From positions 62,001 to 126,000 of the forward strand of contig DDTQ01000010.1 of NCBI GenBank assembly GCA_002344125.1: a DNA stretch of 64,000 bases, read 5' to 3'. Position numbers and translations under genes: made by a program. Shown in pieces: positions 15,575-24,231 of the stretch (position 1 is the stretch's first letter; every line of letters starts with the position of its first letter). The notes under the pieces were generated by a model. The model saw only the letters and a program-made list of their open reading frames with translations, was not told where the DNA came from and ran no database searches. The stretch is from Ignavibacteria bacterium UBA2360 (lineage in GTDB: Bacteria > Bacteroidota > Ignavibacteria > Tepidaquicellales > OLB5).

Positions 15575-17046
15575 AGAAAATATTACTGATAATATTACTG
15601 GTAACTGCTTCTGCGAATTCACAAACAATACGCGTGGGCGCAAAGCATTTTAATGAATCGTACATACTGGCTGAAATAATATCGCAGCTGCTCGAAGGCA
15701 GCGGTTTTAAAGTTGAGCGCAAATTCAACCTTGGCGGCTCACTGGTCTGTTTTGAATCACTCAAAAATAATCAGATAGATGTTTACCCTGAATACACCGG
15801 CACTATCAGCGAAGCTATTCTGAAGCTGAATGATAAGCCCGGCGTAAGTGAACTGAATGAAAGATTAAAGAGTGAGCATTCCCTTGAGATAACCGGCAGC
15901 TTTGGTTTTGATAACACTTACGCTTTTGCCGTTAAGAAAATAACCGCTGAAAAATACGGTCTTGTGAATATTTCTGATCTTAAGGCTCACCCCGAAATAA
16001 AAGCGGCTATGAGCTATGAGTTCATAAAAAGAAAGGACGGCTGGGAAAATCTCGCCGCTTTGTATCACCTCAAAATTAAACCCGCAGGAATTGATCACGG
16101 GCTTGCTTACCGGTCTCTCGATGACGGCAAAATTGAGCTGACTGATGTGTATTCTACCGATGGAGAAATAAGCAAGTATGATCTTGTGATATTGAACGAT
16201 GACAAAAATTATTTCCCTCAGTATATGGGTGTGCCTTTTATGCGGCAGGCAATCGACCCCAAAGCAAAAGAGCTTATCGCAAGGCTTGCCGGCACAATTA
16301 ACGATAGCCTGATGCGCGCGCTGAATTCACGGGTGCTGTACGAAAATAAGACCTTCGGCGAAGTTGCCAATGATTTCCTGAAAGCAAATAATATGATTTC
16401 GGGTGTGGTTGAATACAAAAAAACTTCTGCAGCTGATGAAATTCTGCAAAAAACTCTGAGGCATTTGCAGATCACTTTCCTGTCTCTGCTGCTTGCAATA
16501 CTCATTGCCTTCCCTGTCGGGGTGCTTCTTTCTGCTCTGCCGGCAATTTCAAAGCCGGTGCTGTACATTGCAGGACTGCTCCAGACAATTCCTTCAATAG
16601 CTTTGCTTGCGGTAATGATACCGCTGTTTGGGATAGGGATCGTTCCCGCTGTTGCTGCTTTGTTTTTATATGCGCTGCTTCCTATAATGCGAAACACTGC
16701 TTCAGGTATTTATTCGGTTGACCCGGTTATAAAGAAAGTAGCAGCCGGCATGGGACTCACAAAATGGCAGCGTTTGCGGTACGTGGAAATCCCCATGGCT
16801 ATGCCCGCCATTTTTGCAGGCATCAAAACTGCGGCAGTTATTAATATCGGAACAGCTACGCTTGCCGCGTTTATCGGTGCCGGGGGATTGGGTGAATTTA
16901 TTGTAACGGGTCTTGCATTGAATGATACATCGCTTATCCTTAAAGGTGCGATTCCGGCTGCCATACTTGCAATACTTATCGAATTTTTGTTCGAAATATT
17001 AGAACAGCTTTTAATACCTAAACATCTAAAACAAAAAAATACTTGA
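15571..17046 (+). CDS. Fused substrate-binding protein and permease of a QAT-type ABC importer (ergothioneine/betaine candidate)
   Basis: A 491-residue fusion. Residues 1-18 are a signal peptide, 20-275 an OpuAC/OsmF-type binding domain (IRVGAKHFNESYILAEIISQ, then IDVYPEYTGTISEAIL), and about 290-480 a permease domain of six or so helices with the EAA-like loop AAGMGLTKWQRLRYVEIPMA. The EgtU and OpuC-type fusions I know of place the permease first and the binding domain last; here the order is reversed. The substrate is unproven. It is translationally coupled to the ATPase, and together they form a complete importer. Confidence 0.85.
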   Translation: MKKILLIILLVTASANSQTIRVGAKHFNESYILAEIISQLLEGSGFKVERKFNLGGSLVCFESLKNNQIDVYPEYTGTISEAILKLNDKPGVSELNERLKSEHSLEITGSFGFDNTYAFAVKKITAEKYGLVNISDLKAHPEIKAAMSYEFIKRKDGWENLAALYHLKIKPAGIDHGLAYRSLDDGKIELTDVYSTDGEISKYDLVILNDDKNYFPQYMGVPFMRQAIDPKAKELIARLAGTINDSLMRALNSRVLYENKTFGEVANDFLKANNMISGVVEYKKTSAADEILQKTLRHLQITFLSLLLAILIAFPVGVLLSALPAISKPVLYIAGLLQTIPSIALLAVMIPLFGIGIVPAVAALFLYALLPIMRNTASGIYSVDPVIKKVAAGMGLTKWQRLRYVEIPMAMPAIFAGIKTAAVINIGTATLAAFIGAGGLGEFIVTGLALNDTSLILKGAIPAAILAILIEFLFEILEQLLIPKHLKQKNT

Positions 17047-17049
17047 TCT

Positions 17050-17373
17050 ATGCAGGCTCTCCAGTTGCTTGAACATAATTATCCGCTGTATATCACCATC
17101 TGGCTGGTTATAACTGTTTTCATTCTATGGTTTTTCAGGTTCATGACAAGAAAGATGAGAGATACAGATGACAGGCAAACTAAAAGTTCATTGTTTACCA
17201 TTACAATGTTCCTTGGCATCCCGCTGTTAATTGCAATTGTTGTCGGTCCTGTATTTTTTCTTATTGGTGATAAAAATATGGATTCAGAATACCGCTTCTT
17301 ATGGCTAGGACTTATATTTATATTTTTGCTGTATTTCCTATTTAAACAAAGAAAACCAAATTCCGGAAAATGA
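17050..17373 (+). CDS. Small membrane protein, unknown
   Basis: A 107-residue protein with three membrane segments (about 12-32, 47-70 and 80-98) separated by a charged loop (TRKMRDTDDRQTKSS). It starts 3 bp after the permease gene and overlaps the NUDIX gene by 4 bp, so it belongs to the same operon as the ABC importer. It matches no family I recognise. It might be a transporter accessory protein, but nothing in the sequence shows it. Confidence 0.6.
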   Translation: MQALQLLEHNYPLYITIWLVITVFILWFFRFMTRKMRDTDDRQTKSSLFTITMFLGIPLLIAIVVGPVFFLIGDKNMDSEYRFLWLGLIFIFLLYFLFKQRKPNSGK

Positions 17374-17840
17374 TAGAAAGTGAAGATATTCGGGTTTCCG
17401 CAAAAGCAATTATTATAGAAGATAACAAACTGTTGGCTGCTAAGAAGGAAGATGAACATGGTTTCTACTACACAATACCCGGAGGAGGACAGAATCACAG
17501 CGAAAATCTGGAACAGGCATTAATTAGAGAATGTATTGAGGAAATTGCAGTCACAGTAAAGATGAATAGAATTCTGTTTATCAGAGATTATATCGGGGTG
17601 AATCATGAATTTCCCGATCATGCCAGAAGAAAAGTCCATCAGCTTGAAATCATGTTCGAAGCGGAAATTATCAGCGGCACACCGCAAAACGGCAGTGAAC
17701 CCGATAACGGACAGATATCTGTTGAATGGCTGCCCTTAGATAAAATTGAAAATTACAGGTTATATCCCAAAGCATTGATCAAACATCTGAAAAATTTCAG
17801 TGAGTTTACAAATGCAGTTTACCTCGGTGATGTGAATTGA
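17370..17840 (+). CDS. NUDIX hydrolase
   Basis: A 156-residue NUDIX protein with the box at about residues 38-60 (GGGQNHSENLEQALIREC, then IEEIAV), which fits GX5EX7REUxEE with Ile-Ala in place of the final Thr-Gly. The first strand KAIIIEDNKLLAAKK and the His-rich middle (YIGVNHEFPDHARRKVHQLE) are like the MutT-type NUDIX enzymes. The substrate is unknown. It is the last gene of the importer operon; a repeat region and terminator follow. Confidence 0.8.
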   Translation: MIESEDIRVSAKAIIIEDNKLLAAKKEDEHGFYYTIPGGGQNHSENLEQALIRECIEEIAVTVKMNRILFIRDYIGVNHEFPDHARRKVHQLEIMFEAEIISGTPQNGSEPDNGQISVEWLPLDKIENYRLYPKALIKHLKNFSEFTNAVYLGDVN

Positions 17841-17846
17841 AAGTCA

Positions 17847-17960
17847 CCGTGAGCGTATGTCGCCCTGAGCGCTGTGCCCGCCTATGGCGGAGACGAAGCA
17901 GTCTCATATTTCCACGCATTTTTCAAATTCCCCTCTCGGAAGGGGTGTGTTGTCACTTCT
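17847..17960. repeat. Degenerate repeat run (GAGCG...GACGAAGCAGTCT, then CCCCTCTC)
   Basis: A copy of the repeat with ends CCCTGAGCG and GACGAAGCAGTCTCAT and an inner GCCCGCC-TAT-GGCGGAG, followed by a short CCCCTCTCGGAAGGGGTG palindrome. Similar pieces occur at 23850-23960 and 35565-35660. Confidence 0.55.
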
Positions 17961-17990
17961 CTAAAGCGAGCAAGATCATTCTTAAAACAA

Positions 17991-18014
17991 AAAACCCGGC
18001 AATAGCCGGGTTTT
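17991..18014. terminator. Bidirectional terminator
   Basis: 10-bp stem AAAACCCGGC / GCCGGGTTTT with loop AATA. It lies between the convergent NUDIX and nuoB genes and has A and T runs on both sides, so it can serve both strands. Confidence 0.85.
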
Positions 18015-18041
18015 GGATCTATATCAGATTTATAAAATACT

Positions 18042-18551
18042 CTAACTAACCATTTCCTTAACTGACTGGTCAAACAGCTTATGATGTGTCTTGCCGATCT
18101 TTTCCTGTATCTGCATCAATCCCTGAATCAGTGCATCGGGTCTTGGAGGACAGCCTGCTACGTAAACATCAACCGGAAGGAACTGGTCAATTCCCTGAAC
18201 CACGGAATAGCTTCTGTACATACCCCCTGAGGATGTGCATGCGCCCATCGCTATACAATACTTGGGCTCCGGCATTTGGTCCCATATTTTCCTTACAACC
18301 CACGCCATTTTGTATGTAACTGTTCCGGCCACGATCATTAAGTCTGATTGCCTTGGTGAAAACCGGAATACCTCGCTGCCAAATCTTGAAGCGTCATATC
18401 TTGATGCCGCGAACGCCATCATTTCAATTGCGCAGCAGCTTATACCCATTGGCATAGGCCATACGGCATTCTTTCTCGCCCAGCCGATAATATCACTTAT
18501 CTTGGTGGTAAAAAAACCTTCGCTTTGTAAACTTGAATTCAGATCAGACAT
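18042..18551 (-). CDS. nuoB: NADH-quinone oxidoreductase subunit B
   Basis: A 169-residue NuoB, the peripheral-arm subunit of respiratory complex I that holds the terminal [4Fe-4S] cluster N2. The four ligands are present: the tandem C39-C40 (GISCCAIEMM), C104 (MGACTSSGG) and C134 (VAGCPPRPDA). It has normal length. It follows nuoA by 30 bp, but no nuoC lies downstream: the operon ends at the terminator 28 bp after the stop. The other complex I genes must be elsewhere; nuoI is 33 kb away in this window. Confidence 0.95.
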   Translation of the reverse strand: MSDLNSSLQSEGFFTTKISDIIGWARKNAVWPMPMGISCCAIEMMAFAASRYDASRFGSEVFRFSPRQSDLMIVAGTVTYKMAWVVRKIWDQMPEPKYCIAMGACTSSGGMYRSYSVVQGIDQFLPVDVYVAGCPPRPDALIQGLMQIQEKIGKTHHKLFDQSVKEMVS

Positions 18552-18581
18552 ATATAAACCTTCTTTAGTTTCTTTGTAATA

Positions 18582-18950
18582 CTAGTTCCACTTTAACGCG
18601 CCTTTGCGCAGCATATAAAAATATGCAATCAGCAGTAAACCAATGAAAACCATCATTTCTATCAGCGCATATGTCAGCATCGCGCCCTCAAAACCCGTAA
18701 ATGTAACCGCCCACGGATACATGAAAACAATTTCAATATCAAATATAATGAAGAGCATTGCCGCCATATAATATTTAATCGAAAACTTTGAGTGTGCGGT
18801 TCCATAAGGTTCAACACCACTTTCATAAGTTGAAAGTTTTTCGGCATTTGGCTTTTTTGGACCCAGTATTTTTGAAACCAGAACATTAATGATAGCGAAA
18901 GCAACTGCTCCGCCCATCATGATCAAAATTGGTATATAACTTTCTAACAT
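18582..18950 (-). CDS. nuoA: NADH-quinone oxidoreductase subunit A
   Basis: A membrane subunit of complex I with three helices (about 5-27, 58-80 and 86-110) and the conserved loop YESGVEPYGTAH followed by FSIKYYMAAMLFIIFDIE. The ATG at 18950 (MLESYIPILIMMGG) is chosen because the 12 extra residues of an upstream in-frame ATG are not part of the family. It lies directly upstream of nuoB on the same strand. Confidence 0.93.
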   Translation of the reverse strand: MLESYIPILIMMGGAVAFAIINVLVSKILGPKKPNAEKLSTYESGVEPYGTAHSKFSIKYYMAAMLFIIFDIEIVFMYPWAVTFTGFEGAMLTYALIEMMVFIGLLLIAYFYMLRKGALKWN

Positions 18951-19064
18951 AGTATGCAAAAATAGCAAAATAATAGCTTTATTCAAATCACAAAAGTATT
19001 ACAGAAATTAACTTAAGCAATTTGAATTATTTTGAAAATGTAGAACTAAATATGGGATTTTCCA

Positions 19065-19652
19065 TTAATCAGTATCCTGCATGATCTTTTTCGCTCTGCT
19101 GCGAAGATTTGCCGGAATGAGTTTGTTCTTGCTTTCAAATAAAATATGAAGCGCCTGATTAATTATCTTATTCTTCCGGGGTGAATTATCTTCAGCTGCC
19201 TGCAATAATTTCTCAATAATTTCAGGCAGTTTTTTATCGCTGTATTTATCCCACTTGCTGCCGTTAATTCTATTCATTCCAATAAAAAAGTCCAAAGGGG
19301 CAACTTCATTTGTTTTTTTTGCCCAGCTTTCAATATCATTCGCAAATTCCGAGAACAATTCCAATAACATATTGCTGCTATAATCTGCTTCATAACTTCC
19401 CCCCTTTTTAGCGAGATAGTGACCCGTTATTTCATCTTCATCGCTCATATTATAAAGCATTAGTAAATTTCCGATCCATAAAACGCTTCCCGCAAGCACT
19501 TCCGGAACCATATTCTCTACCGCTTCTGCTGTTTCGCTGCTGATTTTTTCCTTAAAGCAAAACACAAAATACTTTTCACCCTGGAACGAATATAAATCAA
19601 GCGGTTTGCCGTGGTTTAAATAAACGAACGGAAAAATGTTATCTGTCTGCAT
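19065..19652 (-). CDS. Hypothetical protein paired with the DUF695/RraB-like gene
   Basis: A 195-residue soluble protein of mainly helical character after a beta-rich first 60 residues. It contains Trp-rich segments (LAGSVLWIGNLLMLYN, DIESWAKKTNE) and a Lys/Arg-rich end. I do not recognise a family. It starts 1 bp after the stop of the DUF695/RraB-like gene, so the two are surely cotranscribed. Small pairs of this kind are often immunity or regulatory proteins, but no direct evidence is seen. Confidence 0.65.
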   Translation of the reverse strand: MQTDNIFPFVYLNHGKPLDLYSFQGEKYFVFCFKEKISSETAEAVENMVPEVLAGSVLWIGNLLMLYNMSDEDEITGHYLAKKGGSYEADYSSNMLLELFSEFANDIESWAKKTNEVAPLDFFIGMNRINGSKWDKYSDKKLPEIIEKLLQAAEDNSPRKNKIINQALHILFESKNKLIPANLRSRAKKIMQDTD

Positions 19653-19653
19653 A

Positions 19654-20424
19654 TCAGCTTTTACCTGTTATAACTTTCGTCTCCCATCCGTCATAAACAC
19701 CATCGTACTGCTCAGCAAGGTCATAAAGCTCCGCCGTAAAATCCAGCACATCATGGTAAGTGACAGGCAGTTGTTTTGTGAGCCTTACGCTCAACGGGTA
19801 ATCTGAATCCTTTTCATCAGTTCTTTCTGAAGACAGCCTGTATCCCATCTTTTCGGCTTCTTTAAGGAATTTCTTCTTTTGATCCTCTTTTTTGAAGAAT
19901 ATATAATTATCTACATCACGCGGCACGCTTAAATTATCGCCCTTTGATCTTAAGTTTTCCACCACTCGCCTGTTCATAATGGTATGCATCTCGTAATTGG
20001 TAGGGTAGAGATGTTTGAAGTATTGCTTCCATTTACTGTCTTCTTCAAAATAAACTTCAAATTGATAATCGCTGTATGCTTTCATTACATCCTTAACGGA
20101 CTTTTTTACACCGTTACTTTTAGGTGCGTAAAAATAGAAGATCCTCGCCCCGTCGCAGGTTTCCCTTCCTGCGAATATGGCGTTGAAAGGTTCAATCAGC
20201 GCATCCGCTATTTTATCTTCAATCTTAAACAATTTTTCACTTTCTCCGTTTGAAGAAAAACCGTTTTCCTGCGGGTCGTTCATTGTGAGAATAACTGTCA
20301 GAAGGTAGTTCTTATCTTTAAGCGGAGCGATCCTGTTCAGCCCAAGATCAAGGTATATTGAAGCCTGTGAACCGTCAAGCTCTGTAAAATAAAAATCCCA
20401 GTTTGGCTGATATTCTGTATTCAT
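19654..20424 (-). CDS. DUF695 domain protein with C-terminal RraB-like domain
   Basis: A 256-residue protein with an N-terminal DUF695 domain (about 5-140: NWDFYFTELDGSQASIYLDL, later GARIFYFYAPK) and a C-terminal RraB-like domain (about 165-250: DNYIFFKKEDQKKKFLKEAE, then DVLDFTAELYDLAEQYDGVYDGWE). RraB inhibits RNase E in gamma-proteobacteria; here the domain probably has another role, since it also occurs widely as a stand-alone module. It is the first gene of a two-gene unit with the 195-residue protein. Confidence 0.8.
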   Translation of the reverse strand: MNTEYQPNWDFYFTELDGSQASIYLDLGLNRIAPLKDKNYLLTVILTMNDPQENGFSSNGESEKLFKIEDKIADALIEPFNAIFAGRETCDGARIFYFYAPKSNGVKKSVKDVMKAYSDYQFEVYFEEDSKWKQYFKHLYPTNYEMHTIMNRRVVENLRSKGDNLSVPRDVDNYIFFKKEDQKKKFLKEAEKMGYRLSSERTDEKDSDYPLSVRLTKQLPVTYHDVLDFTAELYDLAEQYDGVYDGWETKVITGKS

Positions 20425-20433
20425 AGTAATTTA

Positions 20434-21678
20434 TTATTTAACAAGCATCATTTTTTTTGTATCTGTAAAACCGTTACCTTCCATTTTGCAGAAATAGATA
20501 CCGCTTGGCTTATCGGCAGCATCCCATCTCACCATATAGCTGCCCGGCTTTAGCTCACTTTGTACAAGTTCAGCAACTTCTTCGCCAAGCATGTTAAACA
20601 CCGCAATTTTTATATAACCGTTCTGTGCCACCCTGAAACTGATATTAGTAACAGGATTGAACGGGTTAGGGTAGTTGCTGCTTAACCCTGAACGTTCCGG
20701 AACTTCTGTTGATGTATTGCTCAGCCCCACAAATGCTCCGCCGCCGTTAGTAGTTTTTAATATTGTACCTGAATTTCCAACTGCAAAGCCGGTTGTTACT
20801 GAACCGAACTTAAATTCAATTGCCCTAATATGGCTGGTAGTGCCCGTTGTCAGCTCATACCAGTTCGTTCCGGCGTTTGTAGTTTTGAATATTTTACCGC
20901 CAATACCCCCGGCGTAACCGGTTTGTTCATTCACAGGGAAATCCAGTCCGTACAGCGCTCCTGCGCCGGGTATTGCGTGCTCATTCCAGTTAGAACCGCC
21001 ATTTGTAGTCTTGTATATTTTTCCTGTGGTTGATGCGAATCCCGTGCTGCTGTTTATCATCTTCATCGCGTGAACTGTTGCTCCTGCGGATAATACTTCT
21101 GCCCAAGATGTACCGCCGTTTATTGTTCTTATAATATATCCTTTTTGAGTTATATCATCATATCCGCACATGAAACCGAGCAATGAGCTTGTGAACTGGA
21201 TACCATAGTTATAAGAGTTCGCATAAAGATTATTTTCCTGAATGATCCAGTTTCCGCCGCCATTGGTTGTCTTCAGTACAGTATCGGTTGATCCGCAGAT
21301 CCAACCGGTGTTATCATTCATAAAATAGGCTGTATTCCAGAAACGGTTTGGAGCAGTCAGTTTGCTCCAGTTAGTACCCGAGTTTGTTGATTTTAGTACC
21401 AAACCATTACCAAAAGCCCAGCAAGTGGTTACACCTGATATCACCACATCAGAAAGTGAATTCTCCGGTAACGGATATGCTACATTCAGCCAGTTTGTTC
21501 CTTCGTTGGTAGTTTTGTATATCTTGCCGCCGCCAACAGAAATTATAATCGGCAAAGATGAAAAGCTTGCTATACCATACATCGTACTTGTGGTCCCGTT
21601 TGTCTGTGGCACCCATTGAGAAAACTGAACTGATGAAATGAATATTGAACACAAAATAAAGAATTTAAATATTTTCAT
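20434..21678 (-). CDS. Secreted YCF48-type beta-propeller with T9SS sorting domain
   Basis: A 414-residue exported protein with a signal peptide (about 1-19), then repeats of the type KIYKTTNEGTNW / VLKTTNGGGNW about every 40-45 residues (25-320), which mark a YCF48/BNR-like propeller. The C-terminal domain (about 330-414) carries the SNYPNPFNPVTNISF, VFNMLGEEVAEL and GSYMVRWDA, then SGIYFCKME motifs of type A T9SS cargo. It should be exported by T9SS and released or attached at the surface. The binding partner is unknown. Confidence 0.9.
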   Translation of the reverse strand: MKIFKFFILCSIFISSVQFSQWVPQTNGTTSTMYGIASFSSLPIIISVGGGKIYKTTNEGTNWLNVAYPLPENSLSDVVISGVTTCWAFGNGLVLKSTNSGTNWSKLTAPNRFWNTAYFMNDNTGWICGSTDTVLKTTNGGGNWIIQENNLYANSYNYGIQFTSSLLGFMCGYDDITQKGYIIRTINGGTSWAEVLSAGATVHAMKMINSSTGFASTTGKIYKTTNGGSNWNEHAIPGAGALYGLDFPVNEQTGYAGGIGGKIFKTTNAGTNWYELTTGTTSHIRAIEFKFGSVTTGFAVGNSGTILKTTNGGGAFVGLSNTSTEVPERSGLSSNYPNPFNPVTNISFRVAQNGYIKIAVFNMLGEEVAELVQSELKPGSYMVRWDAADKPSGIYFCKMEGNGFTDTKKMMLVK

Positions 21679-21957
21679 TTTTTGAATTAATTAGATTTTT
21701 TTATTGAATTTTTCTTTTCAACAAAAATACCTACTGCTGTCGATGCAATTCAAAGAATGAAAATCACGATTTTGTGCCGCAAAAAAACATTCCAACGCTG
21801 CAATATGGAATATTACAGCTGCAAATGCCTTATTTGCAGTATGTTGCAAATGGAAACAATTTTTTCAAAATTGGTCTTTTTGCATAAAGGAAAAGTTTTG
21901 ATTAATGTTTCAGAAAATCGGGTAATCTCTCAATGTCCTTTGATGTGAATATATGCG

Positions 21958-23754
21958 CTAGTTATAGAAACTATCAATCAGGTCTTTGTGTTTTTCTTCA
22001 ATTACTTTTCGTTTAAGTTTTAAAGTAGGTGTCAATTCACCGCTTTCAATTGTAAACGGTGTATCAAGCAGCGCGAATTTTCTCACGCGTTCATATTTGG
22101 AAATCTGTTTCTGCAGCACATCAATTTCTGATTCAAAGAAGTTATGTACAATATCATTATCGGTAAGTTCGGATAGCTTTTCAAATTTAATATCCAGCTT
22201 TTTGGCCAGGGCCTCGAGCATATCTGTATCGGGAACGATAATAGCAGTAACAAAATCCCTGTGATCAGATGCGAAAGAAATTACCTGGCTTATGTATTCA
22301 CTCCGCTCAAGATTTTCTTCTATGTGCGTAAGTGAAATATATTTCCCGCCCGCGGTTTTTATCAGCGTTTTTTTCCTGTCGGTTATCTTAAGCATTCCGT
22401 TTTCTATTCTGCCAATATCACCTGTGTGCAGCCATCCGTCTATGATCATCCCGGAAGTTTCTTTCTCATTGTTAAAATATCCCTGCATAACATTTTCACC
22501 CTGTACCAGTATTTCGCCGTCATCAGCTATCTTAACGGTAACATTTTCAAGCGGGGGACCCACTGTGCCGAACTCGTTGTTATCAAGCCTGTTCACCGAT
22601 ATTACCGGCGATGCCTCTGTCATTCCATAACCCTGTAAAATCAGTAATCCTATCGCATCAAAAAACTCTGCTGTTTCTTTGCTTAACGCGGAGCCTCCTG
22701 AAATGAAAAATTTTATTTCTCCGCCCGTTCTTTGCCTTATGACCGAAAAGACCTTCTTATCAGCAAGTTTCCACAATGGATTAGTTTTGTTCTCCCGGTA
22801 TGCTTTCCCTATTTTCAGCGCGCGTTTTGTGATGGTGCGTTTTAGAAGCGGCATCTGTTCCACTGATTTCGTCAGCCTGCTTTGTATCCTAGTGAACAGC
22901 ATGGGTACAGCAAGCACAACCGTAGGTTTAACTTCAGTCATCTGCGCTGCCAGGGTATCAATGTTCTTAGCGTAGTAAATCTTAGCGCCTTTTGAAAGAG
23001 GCACATAGTAACCGCCAGTTCTCTCGTATGTATGCGCAAGAGGCAGGAAAGAGAGGAACCGGTCCTGCGGTACCACCGGGAAAGAATCAGTGCACTGCTT
23101 AACATTTGCCAGAACATTCCTGTGTGTAAGGCACACTCCTTTCGGAACTCCCGTTGTACCTGATGTATAAATTATCGTAAGCAGCTCATCGGTATTCTGT
23201 GCTTTTGCGCGCTTCAAAAAGTACTCGTCCGCAAGTTTATCGCTGTATGCGGTCTTCTCCTCCAGAAGCTCGCCATATATCAGTTCTTCAAAGCTTATTA
23301 TGTTCTCTGATGTATGATCTGTTTTGTTAAATGTAATTATCTTTTTAAGGTGCGGCAGTTCGTTAAATACAGCAGATACCTTCTCTGCCATCAGCTTAGT
23401 TGATACAAAACACAGCCTGCTTTCTGAGTGACTGAGTATGAACCTTATCTGCTCTGATGTCATTGTGGGATATACAGGTACAGTAACTATACCTTCTGTA
23501 ATACATGCGAAATCAGATACTGACCATTCAAACCGTGATTCCGAAATTATCGCTGCCTTATCACCGGGCTGCAATCCATATTGCTCAATTGCCCTTGCAA
23601 GAAGGTAAACAAGTTCCTTAAGCTTGCTTCCTGAAATGTTCTTGTAAACGGAATTTTTTTCATTTTCATCTTTCCAGTAAATAGCGCCATCATTGCCGTA
23701 TCGCCTGCATACTTCTATAAAGAATTCCGTAAAATTCGAATATTGTATATCCAT
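21958..23754 (-). CDS. Long-chain acyl-CoA ligase (AMP-forming)
   Basis: A 598-residue acyl-CoA synthetase. It has the AMP-binding P-loop YTSGTTGVPKG (about 197-207), the GYGMTEASPVIS motif, the GWLHTGDIGRI loop and the DRKKTLIKTAGGKYISLTHI hinge with its catalytic Lys region. The length and the form of this last segment fit FadD15/long-chain ligases rather than acetyl-CoA synthetase. It activates fatty acids for lipid synthesis or degradation. The ATG at 23754 is chosen because TTAAGGCAG lies about 8 bp upstream; a longer ORF reaches 23820. Confidence 0.88.
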   Translation of the reverse strand: MDIQYSNFTEFFIEVCRRYGNDGAIYWKDENEKNSVYKNISGSKLKELVYLLARAIEQYGLQPGDKAAIISESRFEWSVSDFACITEGIVTVPVYPTMTSEQIRFILSHSESRLCFVSTKLMAEKVSAVFNELPHLKKIITFNKTDHTSENIISFEELIYGELLEEKTAYSDKLADEYFLKRAKAQNTDELLTIIYTSGTTGVPKGVCLTHRNVLANVKQCTDSFPVVPQDRFLSFLPLAHTYERTGGYYVPLSKGAKIYYAKNIDTLAAQMTEVKPTVVLAVPMLFTRIQSRLTKSVEQMPLLKRTITKRALKIGKAYRENKTNPLWKLADKKVFSVIRQRTGGEIKFFISGGSALSKETAEFFDAIGLLILQGYGMTEASPVISVNRLDNNEFGTVGPPLENVTVKIADDGEILVQGENVMQGYFNNEKETSGMIIDGWLHTGDIGRIENGMLKITDRKKTLIKTAGGKYISLTHIEENLERSEYISQVISFASDHRDFVTAIIVPDTDMLEALAKKLDIKFEKLSELTDNDIVHNFFESEIDVLQKQISKYERVRKFALLDTPFTIESGELTPTLKLKRKVIEEKHKDLIDSFYN

Positions 23755-23850
23755 ATTCTGCCTTAACATCTTATTAATTGAAAGCAAAATTACAAATAAA
23801 TTGTATGATATATTATTCATTTCTGTAAGTAGTTGTCAGAATTTGTTACC

Positions 23851-23896
23851 CCCTCTCGAGAGGGGCGGCAGCCCGAAGGGTTGACAGGGTGTGTTA
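23851..23896. repeat. CCCCTCTC-type palindrome with inserted CGGCAGCCCG piece
   Basis: CCCTCTCGAGAGGG is a perfect 14-bp palindrome. The next CGGCAGCCCGAAGGG interrupts what elsewhere continues directly as GGGGTGTG, as at 17940. Confidence 0.55.
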
Positions 23897-24046
23897 ATTA
23901 CTCTACGCTTGCAAATGGATGAATTCTGAGAGAAGCGCTAGCGACGAAGCAGTCTCATTAACATATGATAAGATTGATTGCTTCCATGCCCAAGGCATGG
24001 CAAGCGCTTCGCCCGCAAGATTTTTATTAATTTCTCATTGCCCACA

Positions 24047-24108
24047 AGAAAATTACGCAGTAATTCTTGAAGTCTGCACCTGCCTTTGGCACGGCCGCTT
24101 TGCGGGAT
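24047..24108. mobile_element. Second copy of the 63-bp palindromic element
   Basis: Matches 13159-13221 over its whole length with about seven differences, most of them in the first hairpin, including a compensating pair. It starts AGAAAATTACGC and ends GCGGGAT. Here it is embedded in other degenerate repeats rather than at a gene end. Confidence 0.65.
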
Positions 24109-24231
24109 TGATCATTGCCCGCTGATTCCCCCAACAATCAACATTTTTTTTCCGCCCAAAACCATACTTTATTAATTGTTAATATTACCTTAGACCGCTA
24201 AATTGCGCTCATTAATTATACGGAGGCGGAA

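Larger units (their letters stand above)
23755..24231. other. Intergenic gap between acyl-CoA ligase and DUF481 gene, with repeats
   Basis: No gene is supported. It holds the ligase upstream region, a CCCCTCTCGAGAGGGG palindrome carrying CGGCAGCCCGAAGGG (23851-23896), degenerate AGCG...GACGAAGCAGTCTCATT and GCTTCCATGCCCAAGGCATGG repeats (about 23928-24030), and the 62-bp element at 24047-24108. Confidence 0.65.

Noticed and set aside
16218..16697. 159-codon minus-strand frame inside the importer permease gene
   Set aside because: It is antisense to the conserved permease helices, and its composition is that of a mirrored membrane protein.
21757..21948. Possible 63-codon gene between the T9SS gene and the acyl-CoA ligase
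   Set aside because: AT-rich and Cys-rich with no recognisable motif, no Shine-Dalgarno site and no conserved context; it looks like chance.
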